From an uncultured Pelagibacteraceae bacterium (lineage in GTDB: Bacteria > Pseudomonadota > Alphaproteobacteria > Pelagibacterales > Pelagibacteraceae), in the NCBI GenBank assembly GCA_902543535.1, contig CACBYG010000004.1, positions 58,657 through 122,656 on the forward strand: 64,000 nt of DNA. Direction: 5' to 3'. The position numbers and the translations under genes were made by a program. This document shows positions 50,492 through 59,946 of this stretch, one piece after another. The first letter of the stretch is position 1, and every line of letters begins with the position of its first letter. The notes beneath the pieces were generated by a model. That model made no database searches. It was not told where the DNA came from and saw nothing but the letters and a program-made list of their open reading frames with translations.

Positions 50492-51376
50492 TTACAATTT
50501 TTTTCTATCCGCTCTTCGTACAAAGTAAATTCCTATACAAACTGCAGTTAAAGAAATTAAGACTTTAATTGTTATTAATTCTTTTAAAAATATGTACCCC
50601 AGAATTGTTCCAAAAATTGGTATTAGATAAGACACCTGAGATTGAAAGATTAAACCATTATCCTTTAATATTTTAAACCTTAATAACCATGCAATTCCTG
50701 TTGGAACAATACCTAGATAAATTACAGATATTAATGAGTCTGTTCTTGGAACTACCTGCCACGGTTGTTCAATAAATGATACTAATGGTATTAAAATAAT
50801 TGTTGCCCAGATTAATATCGAGCCTGTTACATTTTCATTTTTTTTCTTACTAATTTTTAAAGTTAATACACCACCAATAACATAACATGTCGAACCCAAC
50901 AAAATTAACAAAGCTGAAGTAAAATTATTTTGATCAATTAAAAGATTATCTGAAAATAAAAAAATTATTCCTGAAAAACCAATTAAGATTCCGAACGTTT
51001 TAACTAAATTAAATTTTTCATTTTTTGTGTAAAAATGACCTAGTATTGTTGAACTCAGTGGTGTTGTTGACATTAAGATTGCAGCTAAATTACTTTGGAC
51101 AGATTTTACTCCATAAGCAATTAAGAAGAATGGTGCAACTAAATTTATAAACCCAATCATAGCGAACCAATGCCAATCTTTAGAAAAAGCCTCAATTTTT
51201 ATTTTTTTATAGTAGCATATAAGTAGAACTGGAATTGCTCCAAAAAATACTCGTAGGAAAGCAATAGTAACTGGGCCAAATGAATAAGTTGCTATTTTAA
51301 TATTAAAAAATGCAGATGCCCATATTAAAGACAATATTGTTAACAAAGCGTAGTCTATTAATTTTGGTTGCTTCAT
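50492..51376 (-). CDS. DMT-superfamily (EamA) transporter
   Basis: A 294-aa membrane protein with ten TM helices arranged as two EamA repeats (about residues 8-137 and 150-285). The first repeat contains L-I-W-A-S-A-F-F-N-I-K near the N-terminus and the second ends in P-I-F-G-T-I-L-G-Y-I-F-L-K-E. Members export metabolites such as amino acids or take up small solutes. The ATG overlaps the TGA of the YbaK-like gene (ATGA), so the two genes are coupled. It converges on iolG with a 3-bp gap. Confidence 0.87.
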   Translation of the reverse strand: MKQPKLIDYALLTILSLIWASAFFNIKIATYSFGPVTIAFLRVFFGAIPVLLICYYKKIKIEAFSKDWHWFAMIGFINLVAPFFLIAYGVKSVQSNLAAILMSTTPLSSTILGHFYTKNEKFNLVKTFGILIGFSGIIFLFSDNLLIDQNNFTSALLILLGSTCYVIGGVLTLKISKKKNENVTGSILIWATIILIPLVSFIEQPWQVVPRTDSLISVIYLGIVPTGIAWLLRFKILKDNGLIFQSQVSYLIPIFGTILGYIFLKELITIKVLISLTAVCIGIYFVRRADRKKL

Positions 51377-51855
51377 TCTGTTAAATCGTCAACTTCTGCA
51401 CTGGTTAATTTTTTTAATCCAGGCGTTGTAATTCCAAAAACTGCATTTGGATGTCCTGCTGCAGCAAAAACTTTTAAAAATCTTTCTAAATGTTTATCCA
51501 TATATATTTTTGTATTTACTAAATGACCTATTGGAGACACACCCCCTATTGTATAGCCAGTAATTTTCTTAACTTCTTCGGGGTTTGCCATTGATACATC
51601 TTTCTTGTTCAATTTTTTTTTCAACTTATTTAAGGAGCATCTTTTGTCTCCTGATACTAAGCAAAGACAAAATTTGTCTCCTGTTTTAAAAAGTAAGCTT
51701 TTTACAATTGCGCCAACATTACAACCTAAGGCTGTAGCAGCATCATTTGCTGTTCTTGCTGTTTGTTGCAAAATAATAACATTAAGATTTGGATCAAAGT
51801 CTTTAAGAATTTTCTCTGCTCTTTTAACTGGTTCTTTGTCTAAAATGGAATTCAC
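51373..51855 (-). CDS. ybaK: YbaK/EbsC-family aminoacyl-tRNA deacylase
   Basis: A 160-aa prolyl-tRNA-synthetase-associated editing domain. Such proteins hydrolyse mischarged tRNA (for example Cys- or Ala-tRNA-Pro). The conserved Lys in I-V-K-S-L-L-F-K (about 48-55) and the G-G-V-S-P-I-G-H region (about 109-116) match the family. The start is GTG (51855). It is the first gene of a pair with the DMT exporter, as judged by the ATGA junction, and is divergent from glnA. Confidence 0.87.
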   Translation of the reverse strand: MNSILDKEPVKRAEKILKDFDPNLNVIILQQTARTANDAATALGCNVGAIVKSLLFKTGDKFCLCLVSGDKRCSLNKLKKKLNKKDVSMANPEEVKKITGYTIGGVSPIGHLVNTKIYMDKHLERFLKVFAAAGHPNAVFGITTPGLKKLTSAEVDDLTE

Positions 51856-51895
51856 TTATTTACTTCTATGATTAATAATATTGATTAAATACACT

Positions 51896-51918
51896 ACTTA
51901 TGTGAAAATTGCATAAGT
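51896..51918. promoter_or_regulatory. Inverted repeat in the ybaK / glnA intergenic region
   Basis: ACTTATG (51896-51902) and CATAAGT (51912-51918) are perfect 7-bp arms with a 9-bp spacer, about 75 bp before the glnA ATG. It could be an operator for nitrogen control or an RNA hairpin. It does not match the NtrC consensus (TGCACC-N5-GGTGCA). A strong ribosome-binding site (TAGGAG, about 51982) precedes glnA. Confidence 0.4.
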
Positions 51919-51992
51919 GTTATTTATTAAATAAGCAATATTTATAAGAGTTTATTTGCTAATTAATGGTCTGAAATTACATAGGAGACATA

Positions 51993-53399
51993 ATGAGTGC
52001 AGAAAACGTTTTAAAATTTATTAAAGAAAAAGAAGCTGAATTCGTAGATTTAAGATTTACTGATCCAAGAGGAAAACTTCAACATTTAACAATGGACTCA
52101 ACTGTTGTTGACGCAGATATGCTTAATGAAGGTGTCTTTTTTGATGGATCATCTATCGCTGGTTGGAAAGCAATTAATGAGTCAGACATGATTTTAAAAC
52201 CAGATACTTCTAGAATGTTTATGGATCCTTTTACTTCTCACAATACTGTAGTTTTGTTTTGTGATATCTTAGATGCAATTAAAAAAGATCCTTACGAAAG
52301 AGACCCAAGGGGTGTGGCTAAAAAAGCTGAAGAATATTTAAAGGCTTCAGGTATTGGTGACAAAGCATTTTTCGGTCCAGAACCAGAATTTTTTGTTTTT
52401 GATGATGTAAGAATTAAAAATGATATGAATGAATGTGGATTTAAAATTGATAGCAAAGAAGGTCCATATAATTCAGGAAAAGAATATGAAAATGGAAACA
52501 TGGGACACAGACCACCAATCAAAGGTGGATACTTCCCGGTGCCACCAGTTGATAGTGAACAGGATATGCGTGGTGAGTATCTAAAAAATTTAAAAGAAGT
52601 AGGAATTAAAGTTGAAAAACATCACCATGAGGTTGCTCCAAGTCAGCACGAGCTTGGAATGTACTTTGGAACTTTAGTGAATCAGGCTGATAATGTTCAG
52701 TTATATAAATATGTTGTTCAAATGGTAACCCACTCGTTTGGCAAAACTGCAACTTTTATGCCTAAACCTGTAGCTGGAGATAATGGTTCTGGTATGCATA
52801 TTCACCAATCAATTTGGAAAGGTGATACACCAGTTTTTTCTGGTGACGCTTATGCAGGATTATCTGAAACTGCTTTGCACTATATTGGTGGAATTTTAAA
52901 ACATGCTAAGGCTATTAATGCTTTTGCTAACTCTACTACGAATAGTTATAAAAGATTAATACCAGGTTTTGAGGCTCCAGTATTACTTGCATACTCTGCA
53001 AGAAATAGATCAGCCTCATGTAGAATTCCTATTACCTTAAGTAAAAAAGGGGCAAGGTGTGAAATTAGGTTCCCAGATGCATCTGGTAATCCATATTTAA
53101 CATTTGCTGCAATGCTTATGGCAGGAATTGATGGTATTAAAAATAAAATTCACCCAGGTGAGTCTTTCGATAAAGATCTTTACGAATTACCACCAGAGGA
53201 GGTTAAGGCTATTCCAACAGTTTGTGGATCTTTGAGAGAAGCAATGGAAAGTTTAGATAAAGATAGAGAATTCTTAACTCAAGGTGGTGTGTTTACAGAT
53301 GATCAAATTGATGCATACATTGCTCTTAAATTTGAGGAAATTCATAAATTTGAACATGCACCTCACCCGGTTGAGTTTGAGATGTATTACAGTAGCTAG
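51993..53399 (+). CDS. glnA: Type I glutamine synthetase
   Basis: A 468-aa glutamine synthetase (GSI-beta), which condenses ammonia and glutamate using ATP; the main ammonium assimilation route in SAR11. Visible motifs are F-D-G-S-S-I-A-G-W (latch region, about 50-58), the metal-binding [10 protein letters not shown], the glutamate/ammonia region N-G-S-G-M-H-I-H, the ATP block [10 protein letters not shown] and N-R-S-A-S-C-R-I-P. The C-terminal D-L-Y-E-L-P-P-E-E holds the Tyr adenylylated by GlnE in related enzymes. It is monocistronic, with a good ribosome-binding site and a 137-bp upstream region. Confidence 0.97.
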   Translation: MSAENVLKFIKEKEAEFVDLRFTDPRGKLQHLTMDSTVVDADMLNEGVFFDGSSIAGWKAINESDMILKPDTSRMFMDPFTSHNTVVLFCDILDAIKKDPYERDPRGVAKKAEEYLKASGIGDKAFFGPEPEFFVFDDVRIKNDMNECGFKIDSKEGPYNSGKEYENGNMGHRPPIKGGYFPVPPVDSEQDMRGEYLKNLKEVGIKVEKHHHEVAPSQHELGMYFGTLVNQADNVQLYKYVVQMVTHSFGKTATFMPKPVAGDNGSGMHIHQSIWKGDTPVFSGDAYAGLSETALHYIGGILKHAKAINAFANSTTNSYKRLIPGFEAPVLLAYSARNRSASCRIPITLSKKGARCEIRFPDASGNPYLTFAAMLMAGIDGIKNKIHPGESFDKDLYELPPEEVKAIPTVCGSLREAMESLDKDREFLTQGGVFTDDQIDAYIALKFEEIHKFEHAPHPVEFEMYYSS

Positions 53400-53406
53400 T
53401 AGTTAG

Positions 53407-53577
53407 TTACTGCTTAGTTGTAGCTATAGTATCTTTGTTAATACCTTTTTTAACAACGTAGTCCTGTGTGCCGTTGGCTCCAGTGTCTACTTCTTTTCTG
53501 AGGTCCTTAAAAAACGATTTCTCTTTCAAAGAATTTTTTAAGTTTTTAACAAGATTTTTGAACTCAAATGTATTCAT
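53407..53577 (-). CDS. Small hypothetical protein, 56 aa
   Basis: An ATG at 53577 opens a 56-codon frame ending in TAA at 53407, converging on glnA with a 7-bp gap. The product is hydrophilic with a basic amphipathic N-terminal half (F-K-N-L-V-K-N-L-K-N-S-L-K-E-K) and a distinct C-terminal half (V-D-T-G-A-N-G-T-Q-D-Y-V-V-K-K-G-I-N-K). Codon use is like that of the neighbours, and it fills most of the otherwise empty glnA-sufA gap. The opposite-strand frame here gives an unlikely protein. Family unknown. Confidence 0.5.
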   Translation of the reverse strand: MNTFEFKNLVKNLKNSLKEKSFFKDLRKEVDTGANGTQDYVVKKGINKDTIATTKQ

Positions 53578-53597
53578 TACAAAGCTTTATCTTAGAT

Positions 53598-53614
53598 ATG
53601 CAAATTATGCAAAT
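53598..53614. repeat. Tandem 9-bp direct repeat upstream of the 56-aa ORF
   Basis: ATGCAAATT and ATGCAAATC stand head to tail at 53598-53606 and 53607-53615, with another ATATGC shortly after. They lie 20-40 bp upstream of the 56-aa ORF start on the minus strand and could be regulator half-sites. Confidence 0.35.
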
Positions 53615-53642
53615 CTGATATGCTCAAAATGGGAATATCAAC

Positions 53643-53978
53643 CTATGATGTTTTAAATGACTCACCACAGCCACAACGCTCGGTTTCATTAGGATTATTA
53701 AAAACAAAAGTTGAGGATAACTCCTCTTTCTTGTAATCCATTTCAGTTCCTAAAAGATACATAATAGCAGCAGAGTCAACGAATACCTTCACACCCTTAT
53801 CTTCGATTATTTCATCATTTGGATTAACTTCTTTTGTATATTCCATAACATAAGACATTCCTGCACAACCACCAGATTTAACTGATACTCTTACTCCAAG
53901 AGAATCTTTTTCTGCATTAGCCATTATCTCTTTAATTCTAAATGCAGCGTTATCACTTAATTTAATTATTTGAGTCAT
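53643..53978 (-). CDS. sufA: A-type Fe-S cluster carrier SufA/ErpA
   Basis: A 111-aa HesB/IscA-family protein that carries Fe-S clusters to apo-proteins. The three cluster-binding cysteines are in place: C38 in S-G-G-C-A-G and C102, C104 in R-C-G-C-G. It is the last gene of the leftward SUF operon and its start overlaps the SufT stop by one base. Whether it is closer to SufA or ErpA cannot be decided by eye; the operon position favours SufA. Confidence 0.93.
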   Translation of the reverse strand: MTQIIKLSDNAAFRIKEIMANAEKDSLGVRVSVKSGGCAGMSYVMEYTKEVNPNDEIIEDKGVKVFVDSAAIMYLLGTEMDYKKEELSSTFVFNNPNETERCGCGESFKTS

Positions 53979-54277
53979 TATAAATTCAATTCCAATTTAG
54001 CTGCCTCAGACATCATGTCTTTGGTCCATGGTGGATCCCATACCAATTCTAAATCAACTTCTTCAATCCCCTCTACTTGCATTGCACCCTCTTTAACTTC
54101 TTTAGGTAAACTTTCGGCTACAGGGCAGTTTGGTGTTGTCAAAGTCATTTTAATTTTAGCTGATTTTTCATTTTCCACAATTATATCGTAAATTAAACCT
54201 AATTCATAAATGTTAACAGGCAACTCAGGATCATAAATTTTTCTAATTTCCTGTATGATTAGTTCTTTCTTTGACAT
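53978..54277 (-). CDS. sufT: SufT / MIP18-family Fe-S assembly protein
   Basis: A 99-aa DUF59 protein. SufT helps deliver or mature Fe-S clusters, and the gene usually sits in SUF operons. The core I-Y-D-P-E-L-P-V-N-I-Y-E-L-G-L-I-Y (14-30) and T-L-T-T-P-N-C-P-V-A (about 45-54) with its conserved Cys are clear. It lies 2 bp after sufU and overlaps sufA by one base. Confidence 0.92.
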   Translation of the reverse strand: MSKKELIIQEIRKIYDPELPVNIYELGLIYDIIVENEKSAKIKMTLTTPNCPVAESLPKEVKEGAMQVEGIEEVDLELVWDPPWTKDMMSEAAKLELNL

Positions 54278-54279
54278 GG

Positions 54280-54744
54280 TTAATTCTCTGTTTTTACTTC
54301 TTCTTTTTTATCCTCAAATGCTGAAACTAATGTATGCCAAGAAAGTGTAGCACACTTTACTCTCATTGGATATTGTTTAACACCTGACAAACACATTAAT
54401 TTGGTTTTTTCATCTTCATGTAAATATTCAGATTTTAATTCTGGATTTTCTTTTATCATTCCTAAAAAATCTTCGACGATTTCTTTTGCTTCGTTTTCAT
54501 TTTTACCTTTAATTAAATCTGTCATAATTGAAGCTGAAGCCATTGAGATAGCACAACCACTTCCTTCAAAAGAAATATCTTCAACTATTTTTTGACCATT
54601 TAATTTTAAATAAACATGAACATTATCACCACATAAAGGATTGTTACCTTTTGCATCTTTATTAAAGTCATTTGTCTTACCAAGATTTCTTGGATTTTTA
54701 CCATGCTCTAAAATAATTTCTTGATATAATTCTTTTAAATTCAT
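54280..54744 (-). CDS. sufU: Fe-S scaffold / sulfur-transfer protein SufU
   Basis: A 154-aa NifU-like protein of the SufU type, which accepts sulfur from SufS or serves as scaffold. Cysteines are in P-L-C-G-D-N, S-G-C-A-I-S and V-K-C-A-T-L, the three positions used for zinc or cluster binding, with the Asp of C-G-D also present. The insertion before the third Cys, typical of SufU rather than IscU, is visible. It overlaps sufS by 4 bp. With SufU here, sufE is probably not needed, and I see none. Confidence 0.92.
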   Translation of the reverse strand: MNLKELYQEIILEHGKNPRNLGKTNDFNKDAKGNNPLCGDNVHVYLKLNGQKIVEDISFEGSGCAISMASASIMTDLIKGKNENEAKEIVEDFLGMIKENPELKSEYLHEDEKTKLMCLSGVKQYPMRVKCATLSWHTLVSAFEDKKEEVKTEN

Positions 54745-55961
54745 TTTAAGTTAAATATTTTTTTACAGTTATTAATTGAATCATTTAATTTATCTAAATC
54801 ATCTTTAGTATTATAAATTCCAACGGAAGCTCTTGCACTAGCTGGTATATTTAATTTATCATGTAAAATTTGACAGCAATGATGTCCTGCTCTTATTGCA
54901 ACTCCATCTTCATCAAGTATAGTTGCAATATCATGTGGATGAACACCTTCTAAAGTAAATGATAAAACTCCACCTTTATTTTTAGGACTGCCAATCAATT
55001 TAACAGAATTATTTTTTTGTAATAATTCTTGTCCATATTCAATTAAATCAGCTTCGTGTTGCATAATATTTTCTACACCAATCCTTTCCATAAACTTAAT
55101 TGACTCGTCAAAGGCAATTACTTGGGCTGTTGCCATTGTTCCTGCCTCATATTTATTTGGTAATTCTCCATAGGAAATACTATCTTTTTTAACTTCTCTG
55201 ATCATTCCTCCGCCACCTTGATAAGGGGGTAATTCCTCTAACCATTTTTTTTTACCATATAAAACTCCAAGTCCTGTTGGTCCGTACATTTTGTGACATG
55301 ATATTGCATAAAAATCACAATCAAGATCTTGCATATCAAGTTTAAGATGTGGGGCACCCTGACAACCGTCAATTACAACGATTATTCCTTTTGAATGTGC
55401 TAGATCAGTTATTTCTTTAACTGGTAATATTGCGCCTGTAACATTTGACAGATGTGTGATTGCTATAACTTTAGTCTTAGGTGTTATTTTTTTTTCAATT
55501 TCCTCTAAAGAAACATCACCATCTTCATTCATTTCCGCAAAATTAATTTTGATATTTTTTGATTTTCTTAAAAAATGCCATGGAACATAATTTGAATGAT
55601 GCTCAAGCTCAGTGATTAAAATTTCGTCTCCTTCGTTTAAATAATTTTGTCCTAAAGTGTTTGCAACTAAATTTAATGCTTCAGTTGCACCTTTTGTAAA
55701 AACTATTTCATTTTTATCTTTAGCATTAATATATTTTTGAACAGAAGATCTTGTATTCTCATACAAATTTGTAGCTGCAACTGCAAGATAATGAACACTT
55801 CTTCCTACATTCGAAAACTGTTTGGTATAAAATTCATTAATTTTATCTGCAACAACTTTTGGTTTTTGTGAAGAGTTGGCGCTATCAAGATAAACAAGAT
55901 CATTATTTTGAATTTTTTCATCAAATATAGGAAACTCGTTTTTTATATTTTCTATTTTCAC
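54741..55961 (-). CDS. sufS: Cysteine desulfurase SufS
   Basis: A 406-aa PLP-dependent group II cysteine desulfurase, which takes sulfur from cysteine for cluster assembly. The PLP Lys is in S-C-H-K-M-Y-G-P-T-G (about residue 225), the aspartate/His PLP contacts are in V-I-D-G-C-Q-G and E-L-E-H-H-S-N, and the catalytic Cys is in A-G-H-H-C-C-Q-I (about 361, normally H-H-C-A-Q). It overlaps sufD by 4 bp and sufU by 4 bp. Confidence 0.96.
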   Translation of the reverse strand: MKIENIKNEFPIFDEKIQNNDLVYLDSANSSQKPKVVADKINEFYTKQFSNVGRSVHYLAVAATNLYENTRSSVQKYINAKDKNEIVFTKGATEALNLVANTLGQNYLNEGDEILITELEHHSNYVPWHFLRKSKNIKINFAEMNEDGDVSLEEIEKKITPKTKVIAITHLSNVTGAILPVKEITDLAHSKGIIVVIDGCQGAPHLKLDMQDLDCDFYAISCHKMYGPTGLGVLYGKKKWLEELPPYQGGGGMIREVKKDSISYGELPNKYEAGTMATAQVIAFDESIKFMERIGVENIMQHEADLIEYGQELLQKNNSVKLIGSPKNKGGVLSFTLEGVHPHDIATILDEDGVAIRAGHHCCQILHDKLNIPASARASVGIYNTKDDLDKLNDSINNCKKIFNLK

Positions 55962-57205
55962 TCTTTGATTCCAATCATGTTTTTAATTAAATTTTTAATT
56001 TCTGAGTCTGTAATTTTTTCTACTACATCAAGTAAAAAACCATTTATTAAAAGTTCTCTTGCTTGATTATAGTTTAAGCCCCTAGACATTAAGTAAAATA
56101 TAGAGTCTTCATTGAGACTTCCTGAGGCTGAACCATGTGAACATTTAACATCATCTGCATAAATTTCTAATTCAGGTTTAGCATTAAATTCAGAGTCTTT
56201 ATTTAATAATATTGCTTTACTAAGCTGGTATCCATCTGTTTTTTGTGCATCAGAATTTACAAATATTTTTCCTTGATATGCTGCTTTAGAACTGTTCTCT
56301 AAAACACTCTTAATTAGTTGATAGCTTTTTGTATTCTCTGTTAAATGATTTACAATTGTTCTTATTTCGTGATGTTTATTTTTATCAAGAGAGAAAATAC
56401 CATTCACAAAAGCTGATGAGTGTTCTCCTTTTAAATTACAATTAACTTCACTTTTAAAGAAATTTGATCCTGAAGATAAAATAAATGTCTCCGAAATTGT
56501 ATTTTTATTTTGTTCAATATTATTAAAAGAATATTTAATATTTTTATTTTCTACTTTATCTATTTTATAATTTTTAAGAATTGCATTTTCATTTAAATTA
56601 AAATTGTAAAAAATATTTAAAAAATTTTTTTCCGATGAATCGTTAAATAAGTCAACTAATCGTAAGCCACTATCTTCTTGCAAATCAAAATCTAATCTTA
56701 AATTAATGTTTTTGGACCAAATTTTAGAGTTTGTTGTATGGTAAATAATAAGTGGTTTTGATAGCTGATAACCCTTTTTAATGACTATTTTAAAGGATTT
56801 ATTGGTAAAAGCATTATTTAGATCAGATAAAGAGTTATCGTTTTCAAATTTATTAATAATTTCTGACTGATCAATTATTTCTATTTGATCTTTTTTCTCA
56901 TAATCAAAATCAATTTTTTCAATTCTACCATTGATAAAGACTATTTTATTGTGCTCTAATCCATCTACAAATACAGAAGTATCAACTTTGTTGGTAGATG
57001 TATAATCATTATAAAAACTTAATTCCCCAATATTTTTATTGATTATCTGATACAGATCTGAGAATTTCCAATCTTCTTCTCTTCTATTTGGAAAACCTTT
57101 GTTTATAAAATTATCTAAAGAAAATTTTTTTATTTCAATATCTTTTTGGGACAAACTTAAATTTCTAATAGTATTTTCAAAATCTTTTTGTAATCGTTCT
57201 TTCAT
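55958..57205 (-). CDS. sufD: Fe-S assembly scaffold component SufD
   Basis: A 415-aa SufD protein, partner of SufB and SufC in the SufBC2D scaffold. The N-terminal helical region with G-F-P-N-R-R-E-E-D-W-K (33-43) and the C-terminal block D-D-V-K-C-S-H-G-S-A-S-G (about 347-358), with a His used for cluster assembly, are diagnostic. The middle is Asn/Lys-rich and diverged, as is usual in AT-rich genomes. It lies directly after sufC and overlaps sufS. Confidence 0.94.
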   Translation of the reverse strand: MKERLQKDFENTIRNLSLSQKDIEIKKFSLDNFINKGFPNRREEDWKFSDLYQIINKNIGELSFYNDYTSTNKVDTSVFVDGLEHNKIVFINGRIEKIDFDYEKKDQIEIIDQSEIINKFENDNSLSDLNNAFTNKSFKIVIKKGYQLSKPLIIYHTTNSKIWSKNINLRLDFDLQEDSGLRLVDLFNDSSEKNFLNIFYNFNLNENAILKNYKIDKVENKNIKYSFNNIEQNKNTISETFILSSGSNFFKSEVNCNLKGEHSSAFVNGIFSLDKNKHHEIRTIVNHLTENTKSYQLIKSVLENSSKAAYQGKIFVNSDAQKTDGYQLSKAILLNKDSEFNAKPELEIYADDVKCSHGSASGSLNEDSIFYLMSRGLNYNQARELLINGFLLDVVEKITDSEIKNLIKNMIGIKE

Positions 57206-57940
57206 CTAATTAAAACTTTCATATCCTTTTTTTTCTAATTCTACAGCTAGGTCTGGACCTCCAGATTTAACGATCTTTCCATTCATTAAAACATGAACAA
57301 AGTCAGGCTTAATATAATCGAGTAGTCTTTGATAATGAGTGATTATTAAAAATGAGTTTTTTTTGTTTCTTAATGTATTTACTCCGTCTGCAACGATTCT
57401 TAAAGCATCTATATCTAGCCCTGAGTCTGTTTCATCAAGGATTGAAAGTTTTGGAGATAGCATTGACATTTGTAAAATTTCATTTTTCTTTTTTTCTCCT
57501 CCAGAAAAACCAACATTTAATTGTCTATTCAACTTTTCTTCATCAAATTTAAGTTCTTTGGACTTTTCTCTAACTAATTTAAGAAACTCTATAGCATCAA
57601 GTTCTTTTTCACCTCTTGCTTTTCTAACTGCATTTAATGAAGTTTTTAAAAATATATTTGTGTTTACTCCAGGAATTTCTAATGGATATTGAAAAGCTAA
57701 GAAAATACCTTTATGAGCTCTTTCCTCAGTTTCAAGTTCAAATAAATCTTTTTCCTCGAAAAGAACTTCACCAGAAACCTCATATCCTTTCTTTCCTGAT
57801 AGGATATTTGATAAAGTGCTTTTACCTGATCCGTTTGGACCCATTATAGCGTGAACTTCACCAGGATTAACGCTAAGGGAAAATCCTTTTAAAATTTCTT
57901 TATTCTCTATTTTCGCATTTAGTTTATTTATTTTTAACAT
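57206..57940 (-). CDS. sufC: Fe-S assembly ATPase SufC
   Basis: A 244-aa ABC-type ATPase that drives conformational change in the SufBCD scaffold. Walker A is G-P-N-G-S-G-K-S-T (about 34-42), the signature is F-S-G-G-E-K-K-K-N-E, Walker B ends L-S-I-L-D-E-T-D-S-G-L-D (the E-T-D form typical of SufC) and the H-loop is I-T-H-Y. Its start overlaps sufB by one base and it abuts sufD. Confidence 0.96.
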   Translation of the reverse strand: MLKINKLNAKIENKEILKGFSLSVNPGEVHAIMGPNGSGKSTLSNILSGKKGYEVSGEVLFEEKDLFELETEERAHKGIFLAFQYPLEIPGVNTNIFLKTSLNAVRKARGEKELDAIEFLKLVREKSKELKFDEEKLNRQLNVGFSGGEKKKNEILQMSMLSPKLSILDETDSGLDIDALRIVADGVNTLRNKKNSFLIITHYQRLLDYIKPDFVHVLMNGKIVKSGGPDLAVELEKKGYESFN

Positions 57941-59382
57941 TAGCCCACACTTCCTTCTAAACTTATCCCAACTAACTTTTGTGCTTCAACAGCAAATTCC
58001 ATTGGTAATTGTTGCAATACTTCTTTACAAAATCCATTTACAATTAAACCAACTGCCTCCTCTGCACTTAATCCTCTTTGTTGACAGTAATGTAATTGTT
58101 CCTCACTTATTTTAGAAGTGGTCGCTTCATGAGCTATATTTGACTCTGAATTCTTATTTTTAATGTATGGAACTGTGTGAGCACCACATTTATTTCCCAT
58201 CAATAGAGAGTCGCACTGAGTGTAATTATTTGAATTTGATGCCTTGGATGAAATATCAACCAATCCTCTATACGTCATATCTGAAAAGCCAGCACTAATT
58301 CCCTTTGATATAATTTTACTTTTTGTATTTTTCCCTAAATGGATCATTTTAGTGCCTGTATCAGCTTTTTGGTGATTGTTAGTAATGGCAATTGAATAAA
58401 ATTCCCCAACAGAATTATCTCCTTTTAAAATGCAACTAGGATATTTCCAAGTGATTGCAGATCCAGTTTCAACTTGTGTCCAAGAAATTTTTGAATTTTT
58501 ACCTTTGCATAATCCCCTTTTAGTGACAAAATTATATATTCCTCCTTTGCCATCTTTATCCCCAGGATACCAATTTTGAACTGTAGAATATTTTATTTCA
58601 GCATCATCAAGAGCAACTAATTCGACATTCGCAGCATGCAATTGATTTTCATCTCTCATAGGAGCTGTACAACCTTCCAAGTAACTAACGTAACTTCCTT
58701 TGTCTGCGATGATTAAAGTTCTCTCAAACTGACCAGTATTAGATGCATTAATTCTAAAATATGTTGAGAGTTCCATTGGGCATCGTACACCCTCTGGTAT
58801 GTATACAAATGAACCATCAGTAAAAACAGCTGAATTTAAAGTTGCAAAAAAATGATCAGTTAACGGAATTACAGAACCTAAATATTTTTTAACTAATTCT
58901 GGGTGATTTTGAATTGCCTCAGATATTGGACAAAAAATTATTCCTTGTTTTATTAGTTCTTCTCTAAAAGTTGTTGCAACTGAAACTGAGTCAAAAACAG
59001 CATCAACTGCAATGCCGTTTAATCTTGCTTGTTCTTGAAGGGGAATACCTAACTTTTTATAAGTTTCTAAAAGTTTAGGATCTAATTCATCTAAACTTTT
59101 TGGTTTATCATCCATACTCTTGGGTGCAGAATAATAATATAAATCTTGATAATCTATACTTGGATATTTTGGTTTTTGCCAATCTGGTTCCTTTAATTGT
59201 TTAAATCTTTCATAAGCTTTCAGTCTAAATTCAAGCATCCATTGAGGCTCTTTTTTAATATTAGAAATAAATTTAATTACATCCTCATTCAAACCTTTGG
59301 GTGCTCTCGTATTTTCTATATCAGTGGAGAAACCGTATTTATAATCTTTTAATTTATCAATTTCCTTCTGTCTATTTTCCAT
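57940..59382 (-). CDS. sufB: Fe-S assembly scaffold component SufB
   Basis: A 480-aa SufB protein, the core scaffold on which Fe-S clusters form. It shows [16 protein letters not shown] (about 203-218), the long beta-helix domain with W-K-Y-P-S-C, and the C-terminal [12 protein letters not shown] and [13 protein letters not shown] motifs. Length matches the family. It lies 1 bp after iscR. Confidence 0.97.
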   Translation of the reverse strand: MENRQKEIDKLKDYKYGFSTDIENTRAPKGLNEDVIKFISNIKKEPQWMLEFRLKAYERFKQLKEPDWQKPKYPSIDYQDLYYYSAPKSMDDKPKSLDELDPKLLETYKKLGIPLQEQARLNGIAVDAVFDSVSVATTFREELIKQGIIFCPISEAIQNHPELVKKYLGSVIPLTDHFFATLNSAVFTDGSFVYIPEGVRCPMELSTYFRINASNTGQFERTLIIADKGSYVSYLEGCTAPMRDENQLHAANVELVALDDAEIKYSTVQNWYPGDKDGKGGIYNFVTKRGLCKGKNSKISWTQVETGSAITWKYPSCILKGDNSVGEFYSIAITNNHQKADTGTKMIHLGKNTKSKIISKGISAGFSDMTYRGLVDISSKASNSNNYTQCDSLLMGNKCGAHTVPYIKNKNSESNIAHEATTSKISEEQLHYCQQRGLSAEEAVGLIVNGFCKEVLQQLPMEFAVEAQKLVGISLEGSVG

Positions 59383-59383
59383 C

Positions 59384-59809
59384 TTAATTAACCCGTTCTG
59401 AATTATCTTTTAATAAATCCTGTAAACTTTTTTTTTCAAAAAAAGTATTAATGTGCGTCTCTAATTCATCCCAAAGATTGTGTGTTACACATTTAGTTGC
59501 TCTACCATTACAGCCTTTTTTTGACTCTTTTTTACACTGAACAGTTTTGACTTTTTCATCAACTGCATTTAAAATATTATTAAGTTTAATTTCGTTTGGT
59601 TTTTTTGACAAAATATATCCACCTTGAGTTCCTCTAGTGCTTTTCACAATTTGATTTTTCTTTAATTTTGAAAAAATTTGCTCTAGATAATCTAGGGAAA
59701 TTCCTTGTCTTAATGAAATATCCCTCAAAGAGACTGGGTTAATAGTGTCGAACCTTGCAAGATCAACTAATGCCATAACAGCGTATCTACCTTTTGATGT
59801 TAATTTCAT
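59384..59809 (-). CDS. iscR: Rrf2-family Fe-S-sensing repressor IscR
   Basis: A 141-aa Rrf2-family regulator with a winged-helix DNA-binding part (1-80: [15 protein letters not shown], then [10 protein letters not shown] and R-G-x-x-G-G-Y-x-L). The cluster-binding Cys92, Cys100 and Cys107 are followed by His110 in C-V-T-H, matching the three Cys plus His of E. coli IscR with slightly longer spacing. It leads the SUF operon and a near-consensus IscR type 1 box overlaps its promoter, so holo-IscR should repress suf when Fe-S clusters are abundant. Confidence 0.95.
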   Translation of the reverse strand: MKLTSKGRYAVMALVDLARFDTINPVSLRDISLRQGISLDYLEQIFSKLKKNQIVKSTRGTQGGYILSKKPNEIKLNNILNAVDEKVKTVQCKKESKKGCNGRATKCVTHNLWDELETHINTFFEKKSLQDLLKDNSERVN

Positions 59810-59832
59810 ATTACCCTTAAAATTCTTGGCTT

Positions 59833-59864
59833 TTTATACATACCTGACTAAAATGGTCAAGTTT
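59833..59864 (-). promoter_or_regulatory. Promoter of iscR-suf operon with overlapping IscR type 1 box
   Basis: On the minus strand a TTGACC -35 (59855-59860) and TATAAA -10 (59833-59838) are 16 bp apart. The 25-bp stretch 59840-59864 fits the E. coli IscR type 1 consensus at 23 of 25 positions as I align it by eye, including the core GAC...AGTC and the TAT end. The box covers the -35 and spacer, so bound IscR would block RNA polymerase. Confidence 0.82.
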
Positions 59865-59946
59865 AGACTTTAAAAAAAAACTAACATTTTGTCGCTCAGT
59901 TATGATAAACGTAACTTTTTTTTGAGAATAATAATCAATTGCGCTT

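Noticed and set aside
51896..51918. glnA leader as a glutamine riboswitch
   Set aside because: Only a simple 7-bp hairpin is seen; the conserved core of the glnA RNA motif is not recognisable.
53468..53656. 62-aa plus-strand frame after glnA
   Set aside because: It runs into the sufA end, has poor composition, and the opposite strand holds a better small frame (53407-53577).
57339..57692. 117-aa plus-strand frame opposite sufC
   Set aside because: Antisense to the SufC ATPase motifs, so not an independent gene.
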